DNA of 64,000 bases from contig JAFRXI010000048.1 in the NCBI GenBank assembly GCA_017437755.1, forward strand, positions 62,001 through 126,000, written 5' to 3'. Each line of letters opens with the position of its first letter. Within the stretch, counting starts at the first letter, position 1. The translations under genes and the position numbers were made by a program. Below the pieces are notes generated by a model. The model did not search any database, was not told the origin of the DNA, and saw only the letters and a program-made list of their open reading frames with translations. The stretch is from Bacteroidales bacterium. GTDB taxonomy: Bacteria; Bacteroidota; Bacteroidia; Bacteroidales; UBA932. This document shows positions 1-8,066 of the stretch, piece after piece.

Positions 1-381
1 GGCCTCACCTTCTGCGCCGGATCGCTCTCGGCCGGGGCCTACAACGACGTGGTTGCCATGGCCCGGGAATTCGCTTCCAGGACCCATTTCGTACACCTCC
101 GCTCATGCCATATCTTCCCCAACGGCGACTTCACAGAGGCTTCGCACCTCGGCGGCAGGGCCGACATTATTGAACTCGTCCGCATCTTCGAGAAGGAGAA
201 CCCCAGCCTGCCCATGAGGGTAGACCACGGCATGACCATGCTTGGCGACGAAACCAGGGGCTACAACGCCGGTTACTCCTTCCTGGGCAGGATGTTCGCC
301 ATGGGGCAGGTACAGGGCATAATAGCCACCGTCGACCGCGAACTCGGCATCCCTTACAAGCAACCCGGATTCTTTGATTAA
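1..381 (+). CDS. uxuA: Mannonate dehydratase, C-terminal part (5' end outside window)
   Basis: The frame is open from the first base of the window, so only about the last 126 residues are present. They match the C-terminal half of UxuA, which dehydrates D-mannonate to 2-keto-3-deoxygluconate in hexuronate catabolism. Visible are a segment containing FVHLRS, then GDFTEASHLGG and MRVDHGMTML, the last being a typical metal-site region with its histidine, followed by the family-typical end with GYNAGYSFLGRMFAMGQ. The stop is 4 nt before the ATG of the uxuB-like gene, so the two are co-transcribed. This fits the GH28 enzymes and other uronate-related genes nearby. The family call is secure; the start cannot be seen. 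Confidence 0.93.
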   Translation, partial: GLTFCAGSLSAGAYNDVVAMAREFASRTHFVHLRSCHIFPNGDFTEASHLGGRADIIELVRIFEKENPSLPMRVDHGMTMLGDETRGYNAGYSFLGRMFAMGQVQGIIATVDRELGIPYKQPGFFD

Positions 382-385
382 GCTT

Positions 386-1972
386 ATGAAACTCACCGAC
401 ATACTTTCCGGACAGTATAATCCGGCAGACTGGGAATCCAAAGGATACTCCCTCCCGAAATTCGACATCGCCGCAGTTAGGGCAAAGACGCATGACGCTC
501 CAGTCTGGGTGCACTTCGGCGGCGGCAACATCTTCCGCGCCTTCCCTGCGGCCATACTTAACGAAGCCCTGGATTCCGGGAAGTACGACCGCGGGGTAAT
601 CGTTGCGGAAACATTTGATTTTGAGGTGATTGACAAGGCGTATACACCTTACGGGAACCTTTCCCTGTCCGTAAGCCTGCAGTCCACGGGCACAATTCAG
701 AAGACGGTGATCGCATCGGTGACCGAGGCCCTCAAGGCCGATTACGCCTTCCCCGACTGGGACCGACTGGTGGAGATATTCAAGGCTCCGTCGCTCCAGA
801 TGATTTCGTTCACCATAACGGAAAAGGGCTATTCCGTCCCGCCCTCCGACCTCGACCGCGGCCTCAGGCCGGTGTTCGCCATGGGAAAGGTGGCGGCGCT
901 GCTGTTTGAGCGCTTCAAGGCCGGACGGCTGCCGCTCACCGTCCAGAGCATGGACAACTGCTCCCACAACGGCGACAGGGTAAAGGCCGGAGTCCTTGCC
1001 TATGCCTCCCGCTGGGTGGAGGACGGACTCGCCCCGGCGGAGTTCCTCTCCTACCTCACCGACGGCGACAAGGTCACCTTCCCGTGGTCGATGATTGACA
1101 AGATCACCCCCCGCCCCCACCAGAAGGTCCAGGAAATGCTCGCCGCCGACGGCTTCGAGGACAACGGGTACATTGAGACGGAAAAACACACCTTCACCGC
1201 CCCGTTCGTCAACTCCGAGGAAGTGCAATACCTTGTGATCGAGGACAATTATACCTGTGGGCGGCCTCCGCTGGAACTCGGCGGAGCGCTGTTCACCACC
1301 AGGGAGACCGTGGACAAGGTGGAAACCATGAAGGTCACCACCTGCCTCAATCCGCTCCATACTGCGATGAGCATCTACGGCTGCATGCTGGGCTATACCC
1401 TCATCAGCGCCGAGATGGCCGACCAGGACATACGCTCCTTCATCCAGAAACTCGGATACATCGAGGCAATGCCGGTGGTAACCGACCCCGGGGTGCTCAA
1501 TCCTTACGAATTCATCGGAACGGTGATCAACCGCAGGCTGCCAAATCCGTTCATGCCCGACGCCCCCCAGCGCATCGCCATGGACACCAGCCAGAAACTG
1601 CCCATCCGCTTTGGCGAGACAATCAAGAAGTACCTTGCCCGTGGCCTGGACATGGATAACCTGATACTCATACCTTTAACCCTCGCCGGATACGCCCGTT
1701 ACCTGAAGGGCGTCCGTGATGACGGCACACCCTTTGACCCGTCGCCGGATCCCCTGCTCCCGGAAATGCAGGCGATCGTTGCACCGTTGGAAATCGGGAA
1801 GCCGGAGCAGGACTGGTCATGCCTGAAGCAGCTCTATTCCAGGGCCGATGTCTTTGGGGTAAACCTCTACGATGCCGGCCTGGGAGAAAGGATCGAGTCG
1901 ATGGTGAAGGAACTGTTCGGCGGCCCCGGTGCCGTCCGCGCCACGCTTCATAAATACGTCACCGCCAGGTAA
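386..1972 (+). CDS. uxuB: Fructuronate reductase / mannitol dehydrogenase family
   Basis: A 528-residue protein of the polyol (mannitol/mannonate) dehydrogenase family. UxuB reduces D-fructuronate to D-mannonate with NADH, one step before UxuA. The N-terminal nucleotide-binding region contains VWVHFGGGNIFRAF, and the middle region has TVQSMDNCSHNGD and the C-terminal-domain segment CLNPLHTAMSIYGC, all typical of the family. I place the start at the ATG at 386; an in-frame TTG at 374 would overlap uxuA. Immediate proximity to uxuA (4 nt) favours fructuronate over mannitol as substrate, although the family alone does not settle this. It ends 3 nt before the convergent ubiE stop. Confidence 0.9.
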   Translation: MKLTDILSGQYNPADWESKGYSLPKFDIAAVRAKTHDAPVWVHFGGGNIFRAFPAAILNEALDSGKYDRGVIVAETFDFEVIDKAYTPYGNLSLSVSLQSTGTIQKTVIASVTEALKADYAFPDWDRLVEIFKAPSLQMISFTITEKGYSVPPSDLDRGLRPVFAMGKVAALLFERFKAGRLPLTVQSMDNCSHNGDRVKAGVLAYASRWVEDGLAPAEFLSYLTDGDKVTFPWSMIDKITPRPHQKVQEMLAADGFEDNGYIETEKHTFTAPFVNSEEVQYLVIEDNYTCGRPPLELGGALFTTRETVDKVETMKVTTCLNPLHTAMSIYGCMLGYTLISAEMADQDIRSFIQKLGYIEAMPVVTDPGVLNPYEFIGTVINRRLPNPFMPDAPQRIAMDTSQKLPIRFGETIKKYLARGLDMDNLILIPLTLAGYARYLKGVRDDGTPFDPSPDPLLPEMQAIVAPLEIGKPEQDWSCLKQLYSRADVFGVNLYDAGLGERIESMVKELFGGPGAVRATLHKYVTAR

Positions 1973-1975
1973 GGT

Positions 1976-2674
1976 CTACCGGACAGCCGTATACAGCCTG
2001 CAGAGCCCCATGGAAAGGCTCTTCACCTCTACCCCGGAAAAGCCTGCAGACCTTATCATTCCGCCGAATTCCCCGGGCGACGGGAAACTATGCACCGACG
2101 CAGGGAGATACCTGTAGGCCGATTTCTCTCCTGAGACGGCTCCCCCTATAAGCGGCATGACATGAAGGAAATAGATATCATAAACCCAGCGGGCAAAACG
2201 CCTGTCGGGGACGGAGAGTTCCAGTATGGCCAGCTTACCGCCGGGCCTGAGCACCCTCAGGAACTCCTGCAGCCCTTTTTCCTTATGCTCGAAATTCCGT
2301 ATCCCAAAGGCGCAGGTCACCGCATCGAATTCCCCGTCGGCAAACGGAAGTGCCTCACCATCAGCCGTTTTCAGCGAAATCTTTGATATTACGCCCTCCT
2401 TTGCGGCCTTCTGTCCCACAAGGGCCATCATGCCTTCGGAAATATCGGTCCCCACGATGGTGCTGCCCTTTGCCGAAGACGCCGCAAGGGCCACGGTAAG
2501 GTCGCCTGTCCCGCAGGCAACGTCCAGTATCTTCTGGGCGCTGCCGTCCACGACGGCCTTTACGGCCTGGCGGCGCCAACCCTTGTCCACTCCCAGGGAC
2601 ATCAGGTGGTTAAGGGAGTCATACGACGGAGCTATTCCGTCGAACATGTTACGGATCTGTTCTTTACGTGGCAT
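1976..2674 (-). CDS. ubiE: Demethylmenaquinone methyltransferase
   Basis: A 232-residue class I SAM methyltransferase of the UbiE/MenG family, which performs the last C-methylation in menaquinone biosynthesis. The start [19 protein letters not shown] is characteristic. The SAM-binding loop appears as LDVACGTGDLT (about residues 50-60), and the later motif FDAVTCAFGIRNF is family-specific. Bacteroidales use menaquinone, so MenG activity is expected. Its ATG shares one base with the yidD stop (2674), which implies translational coupling in the DUF4271-hemD-rnpA-yidD-ubiE run. Confidence 0.95.
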   Translation of the reverse strand: MPRKEQIRNMFDGIAPSYDSLNHLMSLGVDKGWRRQAVKAVVDGSAQKILDVACGTGDLTVALAASSAKGSTIVGTDISEGMMALVGQKAAKEGVISKISLKTADGEALPFADGEFDAVTCAFGIRNFEHKEKGLQEFLRVLRPGGKLAILELSVPDRRFARWVYDIYFLHVMPLIGGAVSGEKSAYRYLPASVHSFPSPGEFGGMIRSAGFSGVEVKSLSMGLCRLYTAVR

Positions 2675-2916
2675 CAGGGTACAGGGTCATATCCGGAACC
2701 GCCCCACGGATGACAGCGGAGTATCCGCTTCAACGACAGCCAGAATCCCTTGAAGGGGCCGTACTTGCGGAAGGCCTCCAGGGCGTACTGTGAACATGTG
2801 GGGGTGAACCGGCAGGATGGCGGAGTGAACGGTGAAATGCACAGCTGATAAAACTTTATCAGCACCACAAAGGGGAAGATAAGTATCTCCTTGAATATCT
2901 TACCGGCTCTGCTCAT
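2674..2916 (-). CDS. yidD: Membrane protein insertion efficiency factor YidD
   Basis: An 80-residue protein of the YidD/Hlp family, which sits at the inner membrane and assists YidC/Sec-dependent insertion. It shows an amphipathic N-terminus ([17 protein letters not shown]), then the invariant region [18 protein letters not shown] and the C-terminal [14 protein letters not shown]. An upstream in-frame start at 3018 exists, but the family begins at [10 protein letters not shown], so I use the ATG at 2916. This overlaps the rnpA end by 17 nt, the classic rnpA-yidD arrangement. Its stop overlaps the ubiE start by one base. Confidence 0.93.
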   Translation of the reverse strand: MSRAGKIFKEILIFPFVVLIKFYQLCISPFTPPSCRFTPTCSQYALEAFRKYGPFKGFWLSLKRILRCHPWGGSGYDPVP

Positions 2917-3277
2917 TGGATTTCCGGCCGATGGAAGAAAGGATCTTTCCCATGGCGGCGGAAATGTCGGCAAAGGGAAGGACCTCCTTGGAGATATAGA
3001 TAAAAAGGATGTCGACACCCGGAGGCAGCAGTTCCTTCTGCAGACGGTAGCTCTCGCGGATACGCCTCTTGAGGAGGTTCCTCTTTACGGCACGATGGAA
3101 GGCACGCTTTGGAACGGAAACAGCCATCCGGCTGAATTCCAGTCCGTTACCTTCCAGGATGCAGAATTTCAAACACCCCTCGCTACCGTAACGGCCACCT
3201 TTTACAAGCCTTGCAAAAGAAGTCTGGCCGCTTATCCTTTCCCGTTTGGGAAGGGTATGTCCCGGAGCGGGGGCCAT
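2900..3277 (-). CDS. rnpA: Ribonuclease P protein component
   Basis: A 125-residue basic protein matching RnpA, the protein subunit that helps the RNase P RNA cleave tRNA 5' leaders. It begins with a family-like [17 protein letters not shown] and carries the RNR signature region around [16 protein letters not shown]. The length is normal. The ATG is 3 nt after the hemD stop, and the 3' end overlaps yidD. In many bacteria rnpA follows rpmH; here it follows hemD instead, an arrangement I know from other Bacteroidales. Confidence 0.94.
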   Translation of the reverse strand: MAPAPGHTLPKRERISGQTSFARLVKGGRYGSEGCLKFCILEGNGLEFSRMAVSVPKRAFHRAVKRNLLKRRIRESYRLQKELLPPGVDILFIYISKEVLPFADISAAMGKILSSIGRKSNEQSR

Positions 3278-3280
3278 TGC

Positions 3281-4021
3281 TCAGAGGGATTCGAGGTAGA
3301 GTTCGATTGCCTTTGCAGTCGAAGGAGCCTCAGGGGTGGGAGCCTTTACTGTGATGGTGAGTCCGGCACCCTCCATGGCATGCACCACGCCTTTTCCATA
3401 AGAGACGAAGCGGATGTCGCCCTGGGTGAAACCGGGAAAATTCTCCTGGAGGGACCTCACGTCGGCAGGATTGTAGAAAACAATCATGTCATAGGAGTGA
3501 AGGTCCTCGCCCGACATATCGCAACTAACTGATTTTACGAGGATTGCGGTATTGAAATCGAGATTCTGGGCCTCCAGCAGGCGGGCCAGCGTCTCGTTTC
3601 CTGACGAGTCGGAAGTGGTCAGGAGAAGCTTCTCTGCCTTATGCTTGGGGAAAATCAGCGAAACCACGCTCTCGGGAGTGCCGTTGCCGTAGAATATCTT
3701 CCTCTTGCGGTAGACGATGTGCTTCTGAAGGTACATGGCCACCAGTTCGGAGGTGCAGAAATACTTGAGCGTCTCGGGGACCTTGTAGCGGATTTCTTCG
3801 CACAGGGCAAAGAAAGCGTCTATTGAATGCCTTGACGAAAAAATGATGCCCGTATAGTCGGGAATGTTAATCTTCTGGGTACGGAATTCCCTCGCCGAAA
3901 GAGGCTCGGTACGGAAAAAAGGCTTGAAGGTGAACTCAACACCAAACTTTTCCGTCACTGACTCATACTGGGTGGTAACCCTCGGAGCGTTCTGGGAAAT
4001 AAGGATCTTTTTGACTGCCAT
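3281..4021 (-). CDS. hemD: Uroporphyrinogen-III synthase (HemD family)
   Basis: A 246-residue HemD-like protein. The enzyme cyclises hydroxymethylbilane to uroporphyrinogen III in tetrapyrrole synthesis. HemD sequences diverge strongly, but several features fit: the two-domain alternation, the segments GIIFSSRHSIDAFF (about residue 58) and DMIVFYNPADVRSL (about 178) that line the inter-domain cleft, and the late motif FVSYGKGVVHAMEGAGL. Position between DUF4271 and rnpA matches the Bacteroidales gene order. No other heme gene is in the window, so the role rests on family and context. Confidence 0.85.
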   Translation of the reverse strand: MAVKKILISQNAPRVTTQYESVTEKFGVEFTFKPFFRTEPLSAREFRTQKINIPDYTGIIFSSRHSIDAFFALCEEIRYKVPETLKYFCTSELVAMYLQKHIVYRKRKIFYGNGTPESVVSLIFPKHKAEKLLLTTSDSSGNETLARLLEAQNLDFNTAILVKSVSCDMSGEDLHSYDMIVFYNPADVRSLQENFPGFTQGDIRFVSYGKGVVHAMEGAGLTITVKAPTPEAPSTAKAIELYLESL

Positions 4022-4027
4022 TCTTTT

Positions 4028-4750
4028 CTAAAACCATATCGCCGAGGCAATTATGAGCCCCGTCGGAAGTAATTCAAGTCCGCAAAGGTACAAAAAAACT
4101 GTTAAAGGAGAGAAACTTCCGCTCAAAATTTGCGTCCGGCGGAAAAGCATGACCGCATAGATGGTGAAAAGTTCAACCGCCAGGACAACTCCAACGACCC
4201 TGTCGCCGGCCCCGAAAAGGATCATCAGGCCAGCCGTGGTCAGCATCACAAGGTTCATCGTTATGAAGAACGTGAAGGCGCACTTGCGGGAAAGCTGGTA
4301 ATTGTCGGTCCTCATCCGGCGGGGCATCAGCAGGAAGTACATCGCCAGCCTGAGCAGCAGGTAAAGGATGAATACCCCGAACACGGCAAGGGGACGGACG
4401 TTCTCTCCAAAGCTGCTGGCAAATTCCGGCCTGTACAGCAGGAACCTGTTGATCAGCAAGCAGAAAGGAATAATAAGTATAAGTGCTATCAGGTTCCTGT
4501 CGCGGCTTACCCTCACGCTCTCCTCCAGTGCGGCACTGCCCCTCGCCCTCATGAGATTGTCGGCCAGGTAGGGCAGGATGTTGAGGAAATTCCTCATGAA
4601 AAGCAGGGAGAGCATCACAAAGACGATAACCATCGCCGTGGTGAAGGCGGGCAACCCTTCCACCGGCGGAATCTCCTCCGGCGTGGTGGGCAGTTCCAGT
4701 GAACCGCTCTTGAAAAGGTCATAAAATGCAACCTGCAGTACCATAATCAT
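4028..4750 (-). CDS. DUF4271 family multipass membrane protein
   Basis: A membrane protein of about 240 residues with roughly six hydrophobic segments, for example MVIVFVMLSLLF, LIALILIIPFCLLI, VFGVFILYLLLRLAMYFLL and VFLYLCGLELLPTGLI. It matches the DUF4271 proteins that Bacteroidales carry directly before hemD. The function is unknown to me. The open frame reaches a TTG at 4762; ATG codons at 4750 and 4744 are more likely starts. A -7-like element (CAAAAATA on the plus strand, 4760-4767) lies just upstream, so the transcript may have almost no leader. Confidence 0.75.
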   Translation of the reverse strand: MIMVLQVAFYDLFKSGSLELPTTPEEIPPVEGLPAFTTAMVIVFVMLSLLFMRNFLNILPYLADNLMRARGSAALEESVRVSRDRNLIALILIIPFCLLINRFLLYRPEFASSFGENVRPLAVFGVFILYLLLRLAMYFLLMPRRMRTDNYQLSRKCAFTFFITMNLVMLTTAGLMILFGAGDRVVGVVLAVELFTIYAVMLFRRTQILSGSFSPLTVFLYLCGLELLPTGLIIASAIWF

Positions 4751-4759
4751 TCCAGGCCA

Positions 4760-4767
4760 CAAAAATA
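4760..4767 (-). promoter_or_regulatory. Candidate -7 element for the DUF4271-hemD-rnpA-yidD-ubiE operon
   Basis: The minus strand reads TATTTTTG, matching the Bacteroidetes -7 consensus TAnnTTTG. It sits 9 nt before the preferred ATG at 4750. I see no clear -33 TTTG partner, so this is tentative. Confidence 0.4.
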
Positions 4768-4807
4768 CAAAATATAGACGACAATCAGAAAGACTGCAGC
4801 GATGTGC

Positions 4808-6181
4808 CTATTTGATTATCGTTGCCGGGCGGGCGTCGGGTTTGCGGGCAAAAACCTGGACACTGTCGAGGTTAAGCGCCGTAACATGCCTTGAATAGAG
4901 GCCATAGGCGGGGACCCTCTTCCTGAAGGCTGCCAGTTCGGGATAACGGCGGCCTATTTCAGGGAAATCGGATTTTACGCAACGGCGGGCGCCGCCCTTC
5001 ACATAAACCGTAACATCCTTAAAACTGATGTCTTCCAACGCAAAACGCGGTGTGCCGGAAATAAAGATTCCGGTCAGAGGCTTGTCCGTTACCTCGGCCA
5101 AAACGTTGGAAATGAGAATGTTCCGCCCTGCCGAAGACGAGTTCTGGTCCGGATCCCGGAGGCGCTCCCCAAGCTGGATATAGATGGCATAGCCGGTAAG
5201 GTCCTCCATCGTCAAGTTGCTGACGACGATATTCTCCATAACCCCGCCGTCCACCTCCTCCAGGGCAAGTCCCTTGCAGGACAGGAACTTGCAGTCCGAG
5301 ATAACGCAGTTCCGGAAGCCACCGTTCGATTCCGTACCGAACTTGATACGGCCGCACCGGGCAAAAGTCGGCGAGGGCCTCCTCGTTTTCCTTGTACCGT
5401 CCAGCAACGTGCCCATCCTGTAAGCCGAAACCTCACATTCCTTTATAACGAGGTTCTCCGTAACTATCTTCCGGCCAAGGGCATAGGAACTCTTGGCGCA
5501 GATTGCGTCATCCTGGGGAGAGTTGACCCGGCAGCCGGAAACGATCACATCCTTACAGCAGTCAATGTCGATTCCGTCGCGGTTGGTATCTATGCTAAGG
5601 CCATCCAGCACAACCCCGCTGCACCCGGTCAGCAGGATGGCGAAATGACCTCCCTTGAAAATGGTTATGTCCCTGATTGACACATTCTTGCACTCCACCA
5701 GGCAGATAGCCTTATTGGCCAGGCCGATCTTTCCCCTGCCCGGTTCCCTGGTCTTCCTTGTAAGGCCCCTGCCGTCAATCTTCCCCTCCCCGGAGATGGA
5801 AACGTTCTCAAGGCCCCGGCCCCAGAACAGGGAATTCTCAAAATAGGTATGCCCGGCATCCTGATACGGTTCCCAGGGGGAAGAGGCCTCCTCGCGGTCG
5901 TAGTCCCCGGGATTCCTGGGCGAAGCCACTATGGTACAGCCCTTGTCCAGATACAGGTGGATATTGCTTTTTAAATGCATGCTGCCGCAGCGGTAGGTCC
6001 CCTGCGGAAAATACACCGTACCACCGCCTGCCGACGCTGCCGCTTCAATGGCCTGGTCGACATGCGGGCTGTCAAGCGCCCTGCCGTCGCCCCTGGCCCC
6101 GAAGTCCTTGACATTGAAGGACAGGCTTCCAGACGGGATGGTAAGGAAAAGGCATAAAATGGTATTCAGCAGTGCGGTCAT
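4808..6181 (-). CDS. Glycoside hydrolase family 28 (polygalacturonase-like), secreted
   Basis: A 457-residue parallel beta-helix enzyme of the pectate-cleaving GH28 family. It has a hydrophobic N-terminal signal (MTALLNTILCLFLTIPSGS), the N-terminal motif FNVKDFGARGDGRALDSPHVDQAI, and the catalytic region DTNRDGIDIDCC followed by SPQDDAICAK, which supply the conserved aspartates. A basic substrate-site motif appears as GRIKFGTES. Repeated short NVSI/VIVSGC turns are the helix rungs. I use the ATG at 6181; the open frame also has a TTG at 6190. It differs clearly from the two other GH28 genes here (11217 and 20618), so it probably has another linkage specificity. It lies 45-60 nt upstream of DUF4271 but is functionally separate. 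Confidence 0.88.
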   Translation of the reverse strand: MTALLNTILCLFLTIPSGSLSFNVKDFGARGDGRALDSPHVDQAIEAAASAGGGTVYFPQGTYRCGSMHLKSNIHLYLDKGCTIVASPRNPGDYDREEASSPWEPYQDAGHTYFENSLFWGRGLENVSISGEGKIDGRGLTRKTREPGRGKIGLANKAICLVECKNVSIRDITIFKGGHFAILLTGCSGVVLDGLSIDTNRDGIDIDCCKDVIVSGCRVNSPQDDAICAKSSYALGRKIVTENLVIKECEVSAYRMGTLLDGTRKTRRPSPTFARCGRIKFGTESNGGFRNCVISDCKFLSCKGLALEEVDGGVMENIVVSNLTMEDLTGYAIYIQLGERLRDPDQNSSSAGRNILISNVLAEVTDKPLTGIFISGTPRFALEDISFKDVTVYVKGGARRCVKSDFPEIGRRYPELAAFRKRVPAYGLYSRHVTALNLDSVQVFARKPDARPATIIK

Positions 6182-6207
6182 GGTGCCCAATGGTTAACAT
6201 GCATCTG

Positions 6208-6215
6208 CAAAAATA
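6208..6215 (-). promoter_or_regulatory. Candidate -7 element for the GH28 gene
   Basis: The minus strand reads TATTTTTG (TAnnTTTG), 26 nt upstream of the ATG at 6181. The remaining sequence up to 6444 shows no gene that I can support. Confidence 0.4.
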
Positions 6216-6444
6216 CAAAATGTCCATGACATTCCGCTTTTCACAGGCCGGACTCCCCTCATTGGATCGGGTTTGCTCCTTTTGCCTTCTCTTCCTTTGC
6301 ATGGTCGGGGTCGATTCTCCGCATAATCGGGCCCGCCGGTGACACCATTGACACAGACGGAACCGATTTAGCCTGAAATCGATGCCGTCCGTGCGGGGTG
6401 CCGAGGGTAAGGAGGGCATTGCCGGCCGGAGGGGAATGTGGTGA

Positions 6445-7032
6445 TTACAGGATTACCTGTTGTTTGAGGGCCTTTTCAAGGGTAGAGGCAGGGGTGGAGA
6501 GTTCCTCGCGGCAGAGGGAATCCAGAAGCGACTTGAAAGCGGGACCGTGATTGGGGTGGGCAAGGTGGCAGATCTCGTGCAAAAGGACATAGTCCCGAAG
6601 CTCGGCCGGAAGCCTTACAAGATTGATATTCAGGTTGATATTACGCTTTACCGAGCAGCTTCCCCAGGTGGTCGAGGTGTGCTTGAGGAACACTTTGTTA
6701 TAACTGAATCCGTATTTGAGGGCAAGCTCCGAGAGCCTTGGGGGAAGGGTCTTCCGGGCCTCCCGACGCCATCTTGCCAAAGCGCTGTCGAGACTCTCCC
6801 CGCCAAGCGTGTCCACTGCCTGCGAAAGCCTTTTCCTCTGCCGCTCAAGGGCTGAAAGCGCCCAGGCTTTCTTCCGCTCCAGGAATGAAAGGCCGGCGGC
6901 ATACGGCAGTATCCACGGCATGGTAACGACAACCCCCGAAGGCCGTACGCGGATACTCACACGGGAGCACCGGGCACGGCGGACAAGACGGACCTGTCCA
7001 AGTACGGGATCGGAGATAACTTTCTCGGCCAT
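6445..7032 (-). CDS. YgjP/M48-type zinc metallopeptidase-like protein (DUF45)
   Basis: A 195-residue protein of the YgjP-like family (PF01863). It ends with the expected zinc site LLHEICHLAHPNHGPAF, an HExxH motif with a following histidine about six residues on, after the family-typical NTTWGSC-like segment (here TSTTWGSCSVKRNINLN). The N-terminus (VRLVRRARCSRVSIRVRPSG) matches the beta-rich start of the family. No signal peptide is seen, so it is cytoplasmic. The biochemical role of the family is not firmly established. It follows the S1/P1 nuclease gene by 45 nt and may be in its transcript. Confidence 0.85.
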   Translation of the reverse strand: MAEKVISDPVLGQVRLVRRARCSRVSIRVRPSGVVVTMPWILPYAAGLSFLERKKAWALSALERQRKRLSQAVDTLGGESLDSALARWRREARKTLPPRLSELALKYGFSYNKVFLKHTSTTWGSCSVKRNINLNINLVRLPAELRDYVLLHEICHLAHPNHGPAFKSLLDSLCREELSTPASTLEKALKQQVIL

Positions 7033-7077
7033 AGGGACCTGGCATGTATCGCGAGGGGAAATCCCGTTCGCGGACGA

Positions 7078-7962
7078 TTATTTGAAAATGTCATTCAGGA
7101 CCTTGGCGAGCCTGTATCCGGCATCCCGGAGCTGGCCCAGCAGGACGAGCCTGAGTTCTATTGGGTAGAGATCGGGGAGAGTGTCGCCTTCTTTCCAGCG
7201 GTTGTGCAGGGGCCAGCATTTCTCCGCCGTCCTTCCCGCCCAGTCGAAGATATCGCCTTCGGTGATTTCCCTGATCTCCTTCGGGGTTGCGGTGTCTGCA
7301 AGAAAGGCCAGGTCACCGAAGCCGACCGGATAGTATTTCTCGAAAACGGCAGAGTCCCAGAAGGTGTGGAGTTTCATACTCTTACCCTTGAAAACCACCA
7401 TGGTCGCTCCTTTAGATGTATTCTTCGGAAGGTAAACCACATGCATCGGGCAGTGCATGTCGCCAAGGAAATGCACAATCAGGGCAATTGCCTTGTAACG
7501 CTCATACGGGTCCATGTCCTTTGCATTCCCGCGCAACCGTTTCGACAGGATGGATACATAATATGCGTCGTTATTGATGTAGGCACCGTCCAGGTTGTCC
7601 GTGGGGAAGCACTTGAAATTCCCGTCCACTGTGATCGAGTGGCTCCAGGGGGAGATATTGAGTGGCAAAGTGCGGGCCAGGTCCTTATTGAGAAACTTCC
7701 TGGCATATTCCGGATTTGACGGAACGAATCCCAAGTCCATGGTCCAGTATTGCCGAAAAGAGTCCGCATCCGATGAGATTGCCGGGAGGGGTGCCCCGAT
7801 GTACTCCAGGATTGCTTTACGCGCCTTGGGGGTCAGATGGTCATAAGCAATCTTGGCTACGGTCGCATGTCCAAGCCTTCCCCATGATTTTGCTTCCGGA
7901 GAAAGACAACAAGTTGCAACCATAAGCGTGAGAGCCATCAGTATTTTCTTGAATCCTTTCAT
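7078..7962 (-). CDS. S1/P1-type zinc nuclease, secreted
   Basis: A 294-residue secreted protein of the S1/P1 nuclease family, zinc enzymes that cleave single-stranded DNA or RNA and 3'-nucleotide phosphates. After a signal peptide the mature chain begins at WGRLGHATVAKIA, whose tryptophan and histidine coordinate zinc. Other ligands are in SPWSHSITV, the HFLGDMHCPMHV motif and HTFWDSAV. The length is normal. It has its own promoter-like element upstream and may serve nucleic-acid scavenging, or act beside the two EEP phosphohydrolases of the neighbouring locus. Confidence 0.9.
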   Translation of the reverse strand: MKGFKKILMALTLMVATCCLSPEAKSWGRLGHATVAKIAYDHLTPKARKAILEYIGAPLPAISSDADSFRQYWTMDLGFVPSNPEYARKFLNKDLARTLPLNISPWSHSITVDGNFKCFPTDNLDGAYINNDAYYVSILSKRLRGNAKDMDPYERYKAIALIVHFLGDMHCPMHVVYLPKNTSKGATMVVFKGKSMKLHTFWDSAVFEKYYPVGFGDLAFLADTATPKEIREITEGDIFDWAGRTAEKCWPLHNRWKEGDTLPDLYPIELRLVLLGQLRDAGYRLAKVLNDIFK

Positions 7963-7985
7963 AATTACTGTGAACTATAATCATA

Positions 7986-7993
7986 CAAATATA
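7986..7993 (-). promoter_or_regulatory. Candidate -7 element for the S1/P1 nuclease
   Basis: The minus strand reads TATATTTG, an exact TAnnTTTG match, 23 nt before the ATG at 7962. This suggests the nuclease is transcribed separately from the locus upstream. Confidence 0.5.
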
Positions 7994-8026
7994 GTAATTA
8001 TGGGATCTAAATCATTCCCGCCTCCC

Positions 8027-8053
8027 GTCACCCCCGGCTTGGCCGGGGATGAC
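8027..8053. repeat. Intergenic palindrome / likely terminator
   Basis: An inverted repeat with outer arms GTCA/TGAC and inner arms CCCCGGC/GCCGGGG around TTG. It lies just downstream of the last lipoprotein gene of the locus. A related GC-rich palindrome (ATTCCCGG...CCGGGAAT) occurs at 57945-57966, so it belongs to a dispersed palindromic repeat class and could also act as a terminator. Confidence 0.6.
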
Positions 8054-8066
8054 TGTCTCTTCTTAC

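Noticed and set aside
167..1360. A 397-codon minus-strand frame opposite uxuA/uxuB
   Set aside because: Shadow of two clearly identified plus-strand genes.
2674..3018. Longer yidD with start at 3018
   Set aside because: The first 34 residues are rnpA shadow; YidD homologues begin at [10 protein letters not shown].
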